This document shows positions 48,066 through 57,186 of a DNA stretch of 57,317 nucleotides, piece by piece (position 1 is the first letter of the stretch; each line of letters begins with the position of its first letter). The position numbers were made by a program, and so were the translations under genes. The notes beneath the pieces are model-generated. The model had not been told where the DNA came from and did no database searches. It saw only the letters and a list, made by a program, of their open reading frames with translations. The stretch comes from Giesbergeria sp. Its GTDB lineage: Bacteria > Pseudomonadota > Gammaproteobacteria > Burkholderiales > Burkholderiaceae_C. The DNA is taken from positions 1 through 57,317 of the forward strand of contig JAGNYI010000018.1 in the NCBI GenBank assembly GCA_017985015.1, given 5' to 3'.

Positions 48066-48830
48066 ATGCCTGCCACCTCTGACTCCCCCCTGGCCTTCAA
48101 GGCGCTCACCGTCAACGTCCACAAGGGCTTCAGCACTTTCAACCGGCGCTTTGTGCTGCATGAGTTGCGCGACGCGGTGCGGGCCGTGGGAACCGATCTG
48201 GTGTTTCTGCAGGAAGTGCACGGCACGCACCGCGCCCACGCGCAGCGCATTGCCAACTTCCCGCAGGTGCCGCAATACGAATTTTTGGCCGACGAAATCT
48301 GGCACCAGCACGCCTATGGGCGCAACGCTGTGTACGACAACGGAGACCACGGCAACGCCCTGCTCTCCAAATTTCCCATCGTTCACTACGAAAACCACGA
48401 TATTTCGATTCGCGGCCCCGAACGCCGGGGCATGCTGCATTGCATCGTCCAGCCGCCCGGGCGTACGGAGCCTTTGCATGCGATCTGCGTGCACCTGGGT
48501 CTGCAGGAATCGCACCGCCAGCAGCAACTGCGGCTGGCGTGCGACCTCATCAATTCGCTGCCGGCGCACGAGCCGGTGGTGATGGCCGGTGACTTCAACG
48601 ACTGGCGTGGTCGCGCCCACCGCGTGCTGCGCGACGGCGCGGGTCTGAGCGAGGTTTTTCTGCAGTCGCAAGGGCATGCCCAGCGAACCTTTCCCGCTTC
48701 CATGCCGGTGCTGGCACTGGACCGCATCTATGTGCGCGATGCGACGGTGAATTCACCGCTGATACTCCCAAAAAAGCCCTGGGACCGGCTGTCTGACCAT
48801 GCGCCGCTGGCAGCGGAGATCAGCATATGA
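48066..48830 (+). CDS. Endonuclease/exonuclease/phosphatase family protein (YbhP-like)
   Basis: A 254-residue EEP-fold phosphohydrolase. Metal/catalytic motifs: L-T-V-N-V-H-K-G-F near the start, F-L-Q-E-V-H-G-T-H with the key Glu, H-G-N-A-L-L-S-K-F-P, C-V-H-L-G-L, V-V-M-A-G-D-F-N-D-W and the final S-D-H-A-P-L. It heads a three-gene set with clsB and ybhN homologues, the order of E. coli ybhP-clsB-ybhN, so a role in phospholipid metabolism is likely, but its substrate is not known. Confidence 0.9.
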   Translation: MPATSDSPLAFKALTVNVHKGFSTFNRRFVLHELRDAVRAVGTDLVFLQEVHGTHRAHAQRIANFPQVPQYEFLADEIWHQHAYGRNAVYDNGDHGNALLSKFPIVHYENHDISIRGPERRGMLHCIVQPPGRTEPLHAICVHLGLQESHRQQQLRLACDLINSLPAHEPVVMAGDFNDWRGRAHRVLRDGAGLSEVFLQSQGHAQRTFPASMPVLALDRIYVRDATVNSPLILPKKPWDRLSDHAPLAAEISI

Positions 48831-48876
48831 CGGCAGCCGGCCGCCGACGGCCCGCGCAAGGCATGGAGGTTTTTGC

Positions 48877-50139
48877 ATGACCCATCGCGCCCGCGCCCCC
48901 CGCTCCACCCGCTGGGTGGAGGGCAACGACTTCGAGCTGCTGGAAAACGGAGAAGACTTCTTTCCCCGCGTGTTCGCCGCCATCGAGGCCGCCGAACGTC
49001 AGGTGTGGCTGGAAACCTTCATCCTGTTCGACGACAAGATCGGTCGTGCGCTGCATGCCGCCCTGCTTGGCGCGGCGCAGCGGGGCGTATGCGTGCATGT
49101 GCTGGTCGACGGTTTTGGCTCGCCTGACCTGCCCGAGCGCTATGTCGGCGATCTGGTCGAGGCGGGCGTGCAGTTCCGCACTTTCGATCCGGGCCAGCGT
49201 ATTTTTGGCCAGCGCCTCAATGTGCTGCGGCGCATGCACCGCAAGATCGTGGTGGTCGACGGCGCGCTGGGCTTCATCGGTGGCATCAATTATTCGGCCG
49301 ACCATGTGGCCGATTTCGGACCCGAGGCCAAGCAGGACTACGCCGTGCAGGTGCGTGGCCCCATCGTCGCGCAAATGCACCGCTTCGTGCAGAGCGCGGT
49401 GCACACCGACCGGCGCCAGAAGGTTCCCGAGTCGCCAGAGTCGCCCGACCCCCAGACCTTGCCGCAAGCTGGCGCAGCAGGCGCCATCTTCGTCACGCGC
49501 GACAACCACCGCCACAGGAGCGATATCGAACGCCATTACCGAATCGCGCTGCGCAGCGCGCGCCAGCGGGTCGTGATCGCCAACGCCTACTTCTTCCCCG
49601 GCTACCGCTTCATCCGCGAGATGCGCCGCGCCGCGCGGCGCGGGGTGGACGTGCGCCTGATTTTGCAGGGCCAGCCCGACATGGCCATCGTCAAGACCGC
49701 CGCCAGCCTGCTCTACGAGCACTTGTCGGGCGCGGGAGTGCGCATCTTCGAGTACTGCGACCGGCCGCTGCACGGCAAGGTGGCCCTGGTGGACGACGAG
49801 TGGTCCACCGTGGGTTCAAGCAACCTCGATCCGCTGAGCTTGGCGCTGAATCTGGAAGCCAACGTCATCATCCGCGACCGCCCCTTCAACGCCCACCTGC
49901 ACGAGCGGCTCACCGATCTCATGGACAACAGCTGCCGCAGCATCGAGTTGCCCGCGAAGAGCCGGTGGGCGCGGCTGCGCCTGCTGCGCAGCTATTTGGT
50001 GTTTCACCTGATGCGCTGGTTCCCCACCTGGGTGGGCTGGCTGCCACGCCACGAACCCACCATTGCGCTGGCACAGGCGGCCAAGGAGACGGGGCAGGCC
50101 GAAGCCGGCGAGACCGAGCGCTCGCACGCCGCAGTCTGA
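48877..50139 (+). CDS. clsB: Cardiolipin synthase B-like phospholipase D family protein
   Basis: A 420-residue PLD-superfamily enzyme. The start is ATG 48877 behind GGAGG; an earlier start would overlap the EEP gene. Two HKD motifs are complete: H-R-K-I-V-V-V-D-G (about 124) and H-G-K-V-A-L-V-D-D (about 298), each followed by G-G-I-N or G-S-S-N-L-D. W-V-E-G-N-D-F-E-L-L-E-N-G at the start fits the ClsB group, which transfers phosphatidyl groups to make cardiolipin or phosphatidylglycerol at the inner membrane. Gene order with the neighbours supports ClsB rather than ClsA or ClsC. Confidence 0.93.
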   Translation: MTHRARAPRSTRWVEGNDFELLENGEDFFPRVFAAIEAAERQVWLETFILFDDKIGRALHAALLGAAQRGVCVHVLVDGFGSPDLPERYVGDLVEAGVQFRTFDPGQRIFGQRLNVLRRMHRKIVVVDGALGFIGGINYSADHVADFGPEAKQDYAVQVRGPIVAQMHRFVQSAVHTDRRQKVPESPESPDPQTLPQAGAAGAIFVTRDNHRHRSDIERHYRIALRSARQRVVIANAYFFPGYRFIREMRRAARRGVDVRLILQGQPDMAIVKTAASLLYEHLSGAGVRIFEYCDRPLHGKVALVDDEWSTVGSSNLDPLSLALNLEANVIIRDRPFNAHLHERLTDLMDNSCRSIELPAKSRWARLRLLRSYLVFHLMRWFPTWVGWLPRHEPTIALAQAAKETGQAEAGETERSHAAV

Positions 50140-50152
50140 AGGAAAGCCGCGC

Positions 50153-51226
50153 ATGGCGCATCCAAGGCCCACCACGCCACAGGCGCCGACCGCATCCACT
50201 GCGCCGTCGCGCTTGCGCCCCGGGCGCGGTGCCGCGCGCACCGGCGCACCTCGGCGCGCTTCTCAGGGGGCGGGGCTGACTTCATTGCAACAAAAACCCT
50301 GGTGGCCCTGGCTGACGCGCGGCCTGGCAGGCGCATTCTTCGTGCTGGTGGCCTCGCTCATCGCCCACCAGGCGCGCAGCGTGCACTGGCCCGCCGTCTG
50401 GCAGGCGGTGCTGGCGCTTCCGGCACGTGTGCTTTGGGCGGGCGCGGCGCTGGCCTTGCTGAGCCACTTCACCTACGGCAGTTTTGAATGGATCGGCCGG
50501 CACGTCACCGGCCACACCCTGGGTCGCGCCACCACGCTGGGCATCGCCATGACCAGCTATGGCTTCACCCTCAATCTCGGCTCGGTGATTGGTGGCGTGG
50601 GCGTACGCTACCGGCTCTACAGCCGACGCGGCGTGGAACCCGGAACGATTGCCCAGGTGGTGGCCACCAGCATCCTGACCAACTGGATCGGCTACCTGCT
50701 GCTGGCAGCCGCCATCCCCTGGCTCTGGGTGCCACCGGCCGTGTTTGGCTGGAGCGCCAGCGCCGCGCAGTGGCGCATGGGCGGCGCCCTGCTGGCCCTG
50801 GCTCCGCTGGCCTACCTGGCGCTGTGCCTGGTGCGAGAGGGGCGGCCGCTGGCGCTGCGCGGACACCGCTTTGCCCTGCCGCGCTGGCCGCTGGCGCTGT
50901 GGCAGGTGGTGGTGTCGTGCGCCAACTGGATGCTGATGGGCGCGGCGCTGTGGGTGGTGCTGCAGGGCCAGGTGGCCTACCCGGCGGCCATCGCCACCGT
51001 AATGCTGGGCGCGGTGGCCGGGCTGGTGCTGCGCGTGCCCGCCGGTCTGGGCGTGCTGGAATCGGTGGGCGTGGCGCTGCTGACCATGGACACGCTCTCG
51101 AAGACCGACGTACTGGCCGCGCTGCTCGCCTACCGGGCGCTGTACTACTTTGTGCCGCTGGTGCTGGCGGCACTGGCGCTTGCGACAGCCGAGTTGTTGT
51201 TGCACGGAAAAAAACCAACGAAATAG
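50153..51226 (+). CDS. ybhN: YbhN/UPF0104 family integral membrane protein
   Basis: A 357-residue polytopic membrane protein with an N-terminal basic, Pro-rich tail of about 50 residues (from ATG 50153). It is of the type related to the flippase half of MprF. The family mark S-Y-G-F-T-L-N-L-G-S-V-I-G-G-V-G-V-R-Y-R-L-Y is present, and R-V-P-A-G-L-G-V-L-E-S-V-G follows. It has about eight hydrophobic segments. It is the third gene of the ybhP-clsB-ybhN-like operon, so lipid movement across the membrane is plausible. The C-terminus ends at a dispersed repeat. Confidence 0.9.
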   Translation: MAHPRPTTPQAPTASTAPSRLRPGRGAARTGAPRRASQGAGLTSLQQKPWWPWLTRGLAGAFFVLVASLIAHQARSVHWPAVWQAVLALPARVLWAGAALALLSHFTYGSFEWIGRHVTGHTLGRATTLGIAMTSYGFTLNLGSVIGGVGVRYRLYSRRGVEPGTIAQVVATSILTNWIGYLLLAAAIPWLWVPPAVFGWSASAAQWRMGGALLALAPLAYLALCLVREGRPLALRGHRFALPRWPLALWQVVVSCANWMLMGAALWVVLQGQVAYPAAIATVMLGAVAGLVLRVPAGLGVLESVGVALLTMDTLSKTDVLAALLAYRALYYFVPLVLAALALATAELLLHGKKPTK

Positions 51227-51270
51227 GCCTCTAGCGCTTATTGGTAAAGCGCTGATAGCTATCAAATTTG
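51223..51270. repeat. Dispersed palindromic element after ybhN
   Basis: AATAGGCCTCTAGCGCTTAT, then TGGTAAAGCGCTGATAGCTA and TCAAATTTGG. It begins at the ybhN stop codon (the TAG of the repeat supplies the stop) and has both half-palindromes. Confidence 0.85.
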
Positions 51271-51361
51271 GTAATTCTTCGCTATCCACTGGCGGGACAG
51301 CCGGCGCCGCCGTATCATGCGGCCCCCTGCTGCACCTGCCCGATCGCTACGGGCCGCGCCC

Positions 51362-53098
51362 ATGATTCGCCTTTCCGAAATCCGCCTGCCGCTGTCCGCT
51401 GCAGAAAACCCCGAGCCCGCGCTGATCCAGTCCGCAGCCACGGTTCTGGGCATCCAACCGGCCGACATGGCACGGCTCACCGTCTTCAAGCGCAGTTTCG
51501 ACGCCCGCAAACGGGAGCTGCTGGCCGTCTACATCGTGGATCTGGAACTGGCCGACCGTGCTCAGGAGCGCGCGCTGCTGGCGCGCCATGCCGGCCACCC
51601 GCACATCCAGCCCACGCCCGACATGGCCTGGCGGCCCGTGGGCCGGGCGCCGGCCACGCTGACGGACCGTCCTGTGGTGGTGGGCTTTGGCCCCTGCGGC
51701 ATCTTTGCTGCGCTGGTTCTGGCGCAAATGGGGTTCAAGCCCGTCGTACTGGAGCGCGGCAAAGCGGTACGCGAGCGCACGCAGGACACCTGGGCGCTGT
51801 GGCGCAAACGCGAACTGAATCCCGAGAGCAATGTGCAATTTGGCGAGGGCGGCGCCGGCACGTTCTCGGACGGCAAGCTCTACAGCCAGATCAAGGATCC
51901 ACGCCACCTGGGGCGCAAGGTGATGCAGGAGTTTGTGCAGGCCGGCGCGCCCGAGGAAATTCTGACCGCAGCCCACCCACACATCGGCACCTTCAAACTG
52001 GTGAAGGTGGTGGAGAGCCTGCGCGCGCAGATCATCGCCCTGGGCGGCGAGGTACGCTTTGGCCAGCGCGTGACGGATCTGTTGCTGGACGACTGCGCAG
52101 GCGCGCGGACGCTGCGCGGTGTGCAGGTGCTCGATCAGGAAAGCGGCGAAACGCATGAACTGCTGAGCTCGCAGGTGGTGCTGGCCCTGGGCCACAGTGC
52201 GCGCGACACCTTCGCCATGCTGTACGAGCGCGGCGTCTCCATGGAGGCCAAACCCTTCTCCATCGGCTTTCGCATCGAACACCCGCAGGGGCTGATCGAC
52301 CGCGCGCGTTGGGGCCGGCACGCCGGGCATCCCCTCCTGGGCGCGGCCGACTACAAGCTGGTGCACCACGCTGCCAACGGGCGCGACGCCTACAGCTTCT
52401 GCATGTGCCCCGGCGGCACCGTGGTGGCCGCCACCAGCGAGAGGGGCCGCGTGGTGACCAACGGCATGAGCCAGTATTCGCGCAATGAGCGCAACGCCAA
52501 CGCCGGCATGGTGGTGGGCATCACGCCGGCCGACTATCCAAGCGACGCGGCTGCGTTTGAAGCGCAGCTGGGCGCGAGCCACGGCGTGCAGCAGCTGCGC
52601 CCGGGCGCAGCGCACCCACTCGCGGGCATCGTGCTGCAGCGCCAGCTCGAAGCCCAGGCCTATGTGCTGGGCGGCAGCGACTACAGCGCGCCCGCACAGC
52701 GGGTGGGCGATTTTCTGGCCGGCCGCGCGTCCACCGCCCTGGGCAGCGTCGAACCCTCGTACCAGCCCGGCGTACGGCCGGTGGATTTGGCGCTCGCCCT
52801 GCCCGGCTACGCCATCGCTGCGTTGCGGGAAGCGCTGCCGGTGTTTGGCCAGAAAATCAAAGGCTTCGATCTGCCCGATGCGGTGCTGACGGGGGTGGAG
52901 ACGCGAACCTCATCACCGCTGCGCATCGACCGCAATGCCGATCTGCAAAGCCCCAACACCGCGGGTCTGTACCCGGCGGGTGAAGGTGCAGGGTATGCAG
53001 GCGGTATTCTTTCGGCGGGGGTGGACGGCATCAAGGTGGGCGAAGCCGTGGCGCGTGCGCTGCTGGGCCAGCCCGCACCGGTCCGGCTGGTCGCCTGA
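51362..53098 (+). CDS. FAD-dependent oxidoreductase (COG2509-type dehydrogenase)
   Basis: A 578-residue flavoprotein starting at ATG 51362. An N-terminal domain of about 95 residues (M-I-R-L-S-E-I-R-L-P-L and V-F-K-R-S-F-D-A-R-K) precedes the dinucleotide-binding V-V-V-G-F-G-P-C-G-I-F-A-A. F-G-E-G-G-A-G-T-F-S-D-G-K-L is the second FAD motif, and Y-P-A-G-E-G-A-G-Y-A-G-G is near the C-terminus. This layout is that of the uncharacterised COG2509 family. Its stop overlaps the start of the next gene by one base, so the two products are probably made together. Confidence 0.92.
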   Translation: MIRLSEIRLPLSAAENPEPALIQSAATVLGIQPADMARLTVFKRSFDARKRELLAVYIVDLELADRAQERALLARHAGHPHIQPTPDMAWRPVGRAPATLTDRPVVVGFGPCGIFAALVLAQMGFKPVVLERGKAVRERTQDTWALWRKRELNPESNVQFGEGGAGTFSDGKLYSQIKDPRHLGRKVMQEFVQAGAPEEILTAAHPHIGTFKLVKVVESLRAQIIALGGEVRFGQRVTDLLLDDCAGARTLRGVQVLDQESGETHELLSSQVVLALGHSARDTFAMLYERGVSMEAKPFSIGFRIEHPQGLIDRARWGRHAGHPLLGAADYKLVHHAANGRDAYSFCMCPGGTVVAATSERGRVVTNGMSQYSRNERNANAGMVVGITPADYPSDAAAFEAQLGASHGVQQLRPGAAHPLAGIVLQRQLEAQAYVLGGSDYSAPAQRVGDFLAGRASTALGSVEPSYQPGVRPVDLALALPGYAIAALREALPVFGQKIKGFDLPDAVLTGVETRTSSPLRIDRNADLQSPNTAGLYPAGEGAGYAGGILSAGVDGIKVGEAVARALLGQPAPVRLVA

Positions 53099-54117
53099 TG
53101 GCTCGGTACCAGGCGATGCGCCGACGCCTCTGGCCCGCCCTGCTGTGTGCTGCGGCGCTTTCAGCCTGTGCGCTGCCGCACGCCGACGCGCCCGGGCAGG
53201 CCATTGAAAACAGTCTGGGCATGAGACTGGTGCGTATTCCGGCCGGCGAATTTTTGATGGGCAGCGACGAGCCCATCGAGGTGCTGGCCCAGGCCTTTCC
53301 GCGCTACGAACGCCGCCGTCTGGCCGAGCTGCGTGACGAGGCGCCGGTGCACCGGGTTCGGATCGCGCGGGCGTTTTACCTGGGGCAGCATGAGGTGACG
53401 GTGGGCCAATTTCGCCAGTTTGTCCAAGCTTCTGGGTATGTGCCCGAATCCGTGGCCGATGGCACCGGAGGCTACGGCTACAACGCCACCTACGACCCGG
53501 CCACCACGCGGCGCGGTGATGCGTTCGAGGGGCGCGATCCCCGCTACTCCTGGCAGAACCCGGGTTTCGTCCAAAACGATACACACCCGGTCCTCAATGT
53601 CACCTGGAACGACGCCATGGCCCTGGCCGCCTGGCTGAGCAAGCAGGAAGGCGTGCGCTACCGCCTGCCCACAGAAGCCGAGTGGGAATACGCCTGCCGG
53701 GCCGGCTCCAACACCCGCTATGCCGGCAGCGACGATCCCCAGAGCCTGCTGGCTGCCGCCAACACGTTCGACGCCGACGCCGCTGTGTTCTGGCCGCGCT
53801 GGCAGGACCGGGCCCTGCGCGGCCACGACGGCCATGCCTTCACCGCGCCCGTGGGAAGTTTTCGGCCCAATGCCTTTGGCCTGTACGACATGCTGGGCAA
53901 TGTCTGGGAATGGACTGCCGACTGGTACGGCGAAGACTCCTACGCGCAATCGTCCCCGCAAGACCCGCAAGGCCCCTCCGACGGGAACGTGCGCGTGCGC
54001 CGCGGCGGCTCCTGGCACACCTGGGCGATGTATGCGCGCTGCGCCTACCGCAACTGGAACACGCCGCAAACGCGCTACACGCTGGTGGGCATCCGCCTGT
54101 TGCGGGAAGTGAAGTAA
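53098..54117 (+). CDS. SUMF1/FGE-domain lipoprotein, without the formylglycine-enzyme Cys pair
   Basis: A 339-residue protein. The N-terminus has a lipoprotein signal with lipobox L-S-A-C (Cys at about residue 24), so it is probably membrane-anchored in the periplasm. The FGE-sulfatase domain is complete in outline: M-R-L-V-R-I-P-A-G-E-F-L-M-G, H-E-V-T-V-G-Q-F, L-P-T-E-A-E-W-E-Y-A, G-L-Y-D-M-L-G-N-V-W-E-W and R-R-G-G-S-W. The active-site cysteines of true formylglycine enzymes after R-G-G-S are missing (H-T-W-A-M-Y-A-R-C), so catalysis of that reaction is unlikely. Translation is coupled to the oxidoreductase gene. Confidence 0.9.
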   Translation: MARYQAMRRRLWPALLCAAALSACALPHADAPGQAIENSLGMRLVRIPAGEFLMGSDEPIEVLAQAFPRYERRRLAELRDEAPVHRVRIARAFYLGQHEVTVGQFRQFVQASGYVPESVADGTGGYGYNATYDPATTRRGDAFEGRDPRYSWQNPGFVQNDTHPVLNVTWNDAMALAAWLSKQEGVRYRLPTEAEWEYACRAGSNTRYAGSDDPQSLLAAANTFDADAAVFWPRWQDRALRGHDGHAFTAPVGSFRPNAFGLYDMLGNVWEWTADWYGEDSYAQSSPQDPQGPSDGNVRVRRGGSWHTWAMYARCAYRNWNTPQTRYTLVGIRLLREVK

Positions 54118-54121
54118 CTTT

Positions 54122-55000
54122 TTAAGTCTTGCCCGCGTTCTGCAGCGCCGCAATGCGCTCTTCAATCGGCGGGTGGGTGGAAAACAGCTTGCCGATGCCC
54201 CCGGCAATACCCATGGCCTGCATGCTCTTGGGCAGTTCGGCGGGGTGCACGCCGCCCAGCCGGGCCAGCGCGTTGATCATGGGCTGGCGCTTGCCCATGA
54301 GTTGGGTGGAGCCGGCGTCGGCGCGGAATTCGCGCTGGCGCGAGAACCAGGCCACGACGATGGCGGCAAGGAAGCCGAGCACGATGTCGAGCACGATGGT
54401 GGTCACGTAGTAGCCGATGCCGGGACCTGAGCGATTTTCATTGTTCTTGTTCAGGAAGCTGTCCACCGCGTAGCCGATGACGCGCGAGAGGAAGACCACG
54501 AAGGTATTCATCACCCCCTGGATCAGCGTCATGGTGACCATGTCGCCATTGGCGATGTGGGCGATTTCATGACCAATCACCGCTTCCACCTCTTCACGTG
54601 TCATGCTCCGCAACAGGCCGGTAGAGACCGCCACCAGCGCCGAGTTCTTGAACGCGCCCGTGGCAAAGGCATTCGGGTCGCCCTCGAAGATGCCGACTTC
54701 GGGCATGCCGATGCCGGCCTTTTCAGCGAAACCGCGCACCGTCTCCACGATCCAGGCCTCGTCGCCATTGCGCGGCGCATCGATCACCTGCACGCCCGCG
54801 CTCCACTTGGCCATGGGCTTGCTGATGAGCAGCGAGATGATGGCACCGCCAAAACCCATAATGAAGGCGAACCCCAGCAGCGCCCCCAGATTCAGGCCAT
54901 TCGCCGTGAGGTAGCGGTTGACACCCAGCAGGCTGGCCACAATGCCCAGCACCACCACCACGGCCAGGTTGGTCATCAAAAACAGGGCGATACGTTTCAT
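54122..55000 (-). CDS. htpX: Membrane metalloprotease HtpX
   Basis: A 292-residue inner-membrane M48 protease in membrane protein quality control. Two N-terminal helices (about 5-22 and 37-57) precede the zinc motif G-H-E-I-A-H at about 143, and the third ligand Glu is in S-R-Q-R-E-F-R-A-D. Two more hydrophobic segments follow the zinc site, and the C-terminus has [10 protein letters not shown]. It is convergent with the SUMF1 gene, 4 bases apart. Confidence 0.96.
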   Translation of the reverse strand: MKRIALFLMTNLAVVVVLGIVASLLGVNRYLTANGLNLGALLGFAFIMGFGGAIISLLISKPMAKWSAGVQVIDAPRNGDEAWIVETVRGFAEKAGIGMPEVGIFEGDPNAFATGAFKNSALVAVSTGLLRSMTREEVEAVIGHEIAHIANGDMVTMTLIQGVMNTFVVFLSRVIGYAVDSFLNKNNENRSGPGIGYYVTTIVLDIVLGFLAAIVVAWFSRQREFRADAGSTQLMGKRQPMINALARLGGVHPAELPKSMQAMGIAGGIGKLFSTHPPIEERIAALQNAGKT

Positions 55001-55060
55001 TCGGGCTCCACAAAAGAGTCGTGCAAAGGTCTGTGAAAGGTGCGGCGCCGGGCGCCGTTT

Positions 55061-55816
55061 TCAAGGGCGAGGCGGGCGAAACACCGTGGCGTCATCATAA
55101 AAGCCGGGCGCTTCGTTGCCGGCCCACCACCCTGGGATACCCAGCAGCGGCAGTGGGACAAATGGTTTGGTGGCGAGCCACGCGGGATCGAGTTGCTGCG
55201 CCAGTCTGGAATCCTGATTTGCTTCTGAATTGATAGCATCGTACGTAATCAGTACGTGCGCAGTGATCCCTTTTCTTGGTTGAACCAGTTGTTCCATCAG
55301 CGCATGGCCAAGCAGCGTGACCCGGGCGCTGCGCCAGAGGGTCCGGTGCTGAACGAACAGCGCCTGCCAGTCGCGCGCGAGCAGCGCCTGCCACAGAGCG
55401 GACGGCGCTTGCAGCAGCGCGCCGCTCTCGTCCAGGAGTGTGCAGGCATCGCGCAGCGGCCCCCGCACCGGGCGCACGCCCTGCAACGCCATCGCACCAG
55501 CCTGTAGCTGGTTCAAGCGCTGCTTGGCTTGGCCAAAGCGCTGCCACACCAGGCCGCTAAAGAAGTCGTGCAGGTTGCTGCGCGTGGGCACGCAGCCGGT
55601 GTCGAAAATGAACTGCTCATAGGCCACACCTGCCGGCAGCTCCGCCTGGGGCACGAAACCCACCGGCGCGCCTTGGGCCGCGTTCAACGCCTCGTGCACC
55701 GGTGTTCCACTGGCGACGGCACCCGCCAGCGGCACGCCGAGCTCGCGCCAGGGCGCGAGCCAGGGGGCTTGCCAATCCACATCGGAAAACGCTGCAGGCC
55801 GCGTTCGGCTGGCCAT
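55061..55816 (-). CDS. DUF3025 domain-containing protein
   Basis: A 251-residue soluble protein of unknown function. Recognisable DUF3025 marks are Y-E-Q-F-I-F-D-T-G-C-V-P-T-R-S-N-L-H-D-F-F-S-G-L-V-W (about 66-91, split here by position), and A-H-V-L-I-T-Y-D-A-I-N-S. The P-L-L-G-I-P-G-W-W segment is near the C-terminus. It lies 18 bases after the pyrC stop and 60 bases before htpX on the same strand, so the three may form one transcript. Confidence 0.88.
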   Translation of the reverse strand: MASRTRPAAFSDVDWQAPWLAPWRELGVPLAGAVASGTPVHEALNAAQGAPVGFVPQAELPAGVAYEQFIFDTGCVPTRSNLHDFFSGLVWQRFGQAKQRLNQLQAGAMALQGVRPVRGPLRDACTLLDESGALLQAPSALWQALLARDWQALFVQHRTLWRSARVTLLGHALMEQLVQPRKGITAHVLITYDAINSEANQDSRLAQQLDPAWLATKPFVPLPLLGIPGWWAGNEAPGFYDDATVFRPPRP

Positions 55817-55834
55817 CGGCAGGGCGGGCAGATA

Positions 55835-56902
55835 TCAGCCTTGCACTCGCCAGGCCAGCGCCTCTCCGGCGCGCAAGGGCTTGAGCTCGGCCTCACCAAA
55901 GGCAAAACTGTCCGGTGGTGTCCAGCTCTCTCGCACCAGGCTGAGGGTGCCGCTGTTGCGCGGCAGGCCGTAGAAGGCCGGGCCGTGAAAGCTGGCAAAG
56001 CCCTCCAGCTTGTCGAGCGCGCCGGCGGCATCGAACGCCTCGGCGTACAGCTCCATCGCCGCGTGCGCCGTGTAGCAGCCGGCGCAACCGCTGGCATGCT
56101 CTTTCAGATGCGCAGGGTGCGGCGCACTGTCGGTACCGAGGAAGTAGCGGTCGCTCCCGCTGGTAGCGGCCTGCACCAGCGCAAGGCGGTGCTCCTCGCG
56201 CTTGAGCACCGGCAGGCAGTAATAGTGCGGGCGGATGCCGCCCGTAAAGATGGCATTGCGGTTGTAGAGCAGGTGGTGCGCGGTGATGGTGGCGGCGGTA
56301 AAGCGCCCGGCCCCCTGCACGTACTGCGCGGCCTCGCGGGTGGTGATGTGCTCGAAAACGATTTTCAGCTCGGGGAAATCGCGCCGCAGCGGCATGAGCT
56401 GCTGCTCGATGAACACAGCTTCGCGGTCGAACAGGTCGATGTCGGGGCTGGTGACCTCGCCGTGCACCAGCAGCGGCACGTCGGCGCGCTGCATCGCTTC
56501 GAGCGTACGGTAGGTCTTGCGCGGGTCGGTCACTCCCGCATCGCTGTTGGTAGTGGCGCCCGCCGGATACAGCTTGACCGCGACGACGCCGGCCGCCTTG
56601 GCGCGGGCAATCTCCTTCGGCGGCAGGTTGTCGGTGAGGTAGAGCGTCATCAGCGGCTGGAAATTCCTGCCTTCGGGGACTGCGGCAAGGATGCGCTGGC
56701 GGTACTCCAGCGCCTGCTGCGCCGTGGTCACCGGCGGGCGCAGGTTGGGCATGATGATGGCCCGGCCAAACTGGGCTGCCGTGTGCGGCACCACCGTCAG
56801 CAGCGCCTCGCCGTCGCGCACATGCAGGTGCCAGTCGTCGGGGCGCGTGATGGTGAGGGTTTGCGGAGCGGTGGAAGGGTTTGGCGCGGTCATGCGAGGC
56901 AT
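55835..56902 (-). CDS. pyrC: Dihydroorotase, class II
   Basis: A 355-residue zinc amidohydrolase forming dihydroorotate in pyrimidine synthesis. Motifs: [10 protein letters not shown] (metal His pair), [21 protein letters not shown] (carboxylated Lys), [15 protein letters not shown], and G-T-D-S-A-P-H (catalytic Asp). Length and motifs fit E. coli-type PyrC. The start may be ATG 56902 or ATG 56893; GGGACA lies close before the first. A dispersed repeat lies just upstream and may hold or disturb the promoter. Confidence 0.96.
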   Translation of the reverse strand: MPRMTAPNPSTAPQTLTITRPDDWHLHVRDGEALLTVVPHTAAQFGRAIIMPNLRPPVTTAQQALEYRQRILAAVPEGRNFQPLMTLYLTDNLPPKEIARAKAAGVVAVKLYPAGATTNSDAGVTDPRKTYRTLEAMQRADVPLLVHGEVTSPDIDLFDREAVFIEQQLMPLRRDFPELKIVFEHITTREAAQYVQGAGRFTAATITAHHLLYNRNAIFTGGIRPHYYCLPVLKREEHRLALVQAATSGSDRYFLGTDSAPHPAHLKEHASGCAGCYTAHAAMELYAEAFDAAGALDKLEGFASFHGPAFYGLPRNSGTLSLVRESWTPPDSFAFGEAELKPLRAGEALAWRVQG

Positions 56903-56919
56903 TGTCCCATCGTCCAGAA

Positions 56920-56976
56920 TACTATTTAAACGATAGCTGCTAGCGCTTTACTCATAAGCGCTAGAGGCCAATTTCA
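56920..56976. repeat. Dispersed palindromic element upstream of pyrC
   Basis: ACTATTTAAACGATAGCTGC, then TAGCGCTTTACTCATAAGCG and CTAGAGGCCAATTTCATT. The best-preserved copy; its core is identical to the one inside murG. It lies in the 284-base non-coding stretch 56903-57186, whose remainder (to about 57094) shows no gene. Confidence 0.9.
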
Positions 56977-57094
56977 TTGGAATTTTAGCTTTAAGCGCGC
57001 TAGGGTGACTTACTGGCGCCTGGGGGTGTATGTCCTGCCAACGCCGCGTCCGGGCATTCCAATGCCTGCGCACTGCACGCAGAATCTGGCGCGG

Positions 57095-57186
57095 TCCAAG
57101 ACCAGCGGCCACCGCGCAAGGGCCTCAGCCGGCCGCGCCGCCCCGCCGCGCTGGTGGCATCCCCCTTTCGCATCGCGAAGCGATGC
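57095..57186. repeat. REP-like intergenic repeat, copy 4
   Basis: GTCCAAGACCAGCGGCCACC, GCGCAAGGGCC, GCCGCCCCGCCGCGCTGG, and the hairpin GCATCGCGAAGCGATGC directly at the transposase stop. Closest to copies 2 and 3. Confidence 0.65.

Noticed and set aside
55529-56929. 466-codon plus-strand ORF opposite pyrC and DUF3025
   Set aside because: Covers two clear minus-strand genes and ignores their boundary; no family signature.
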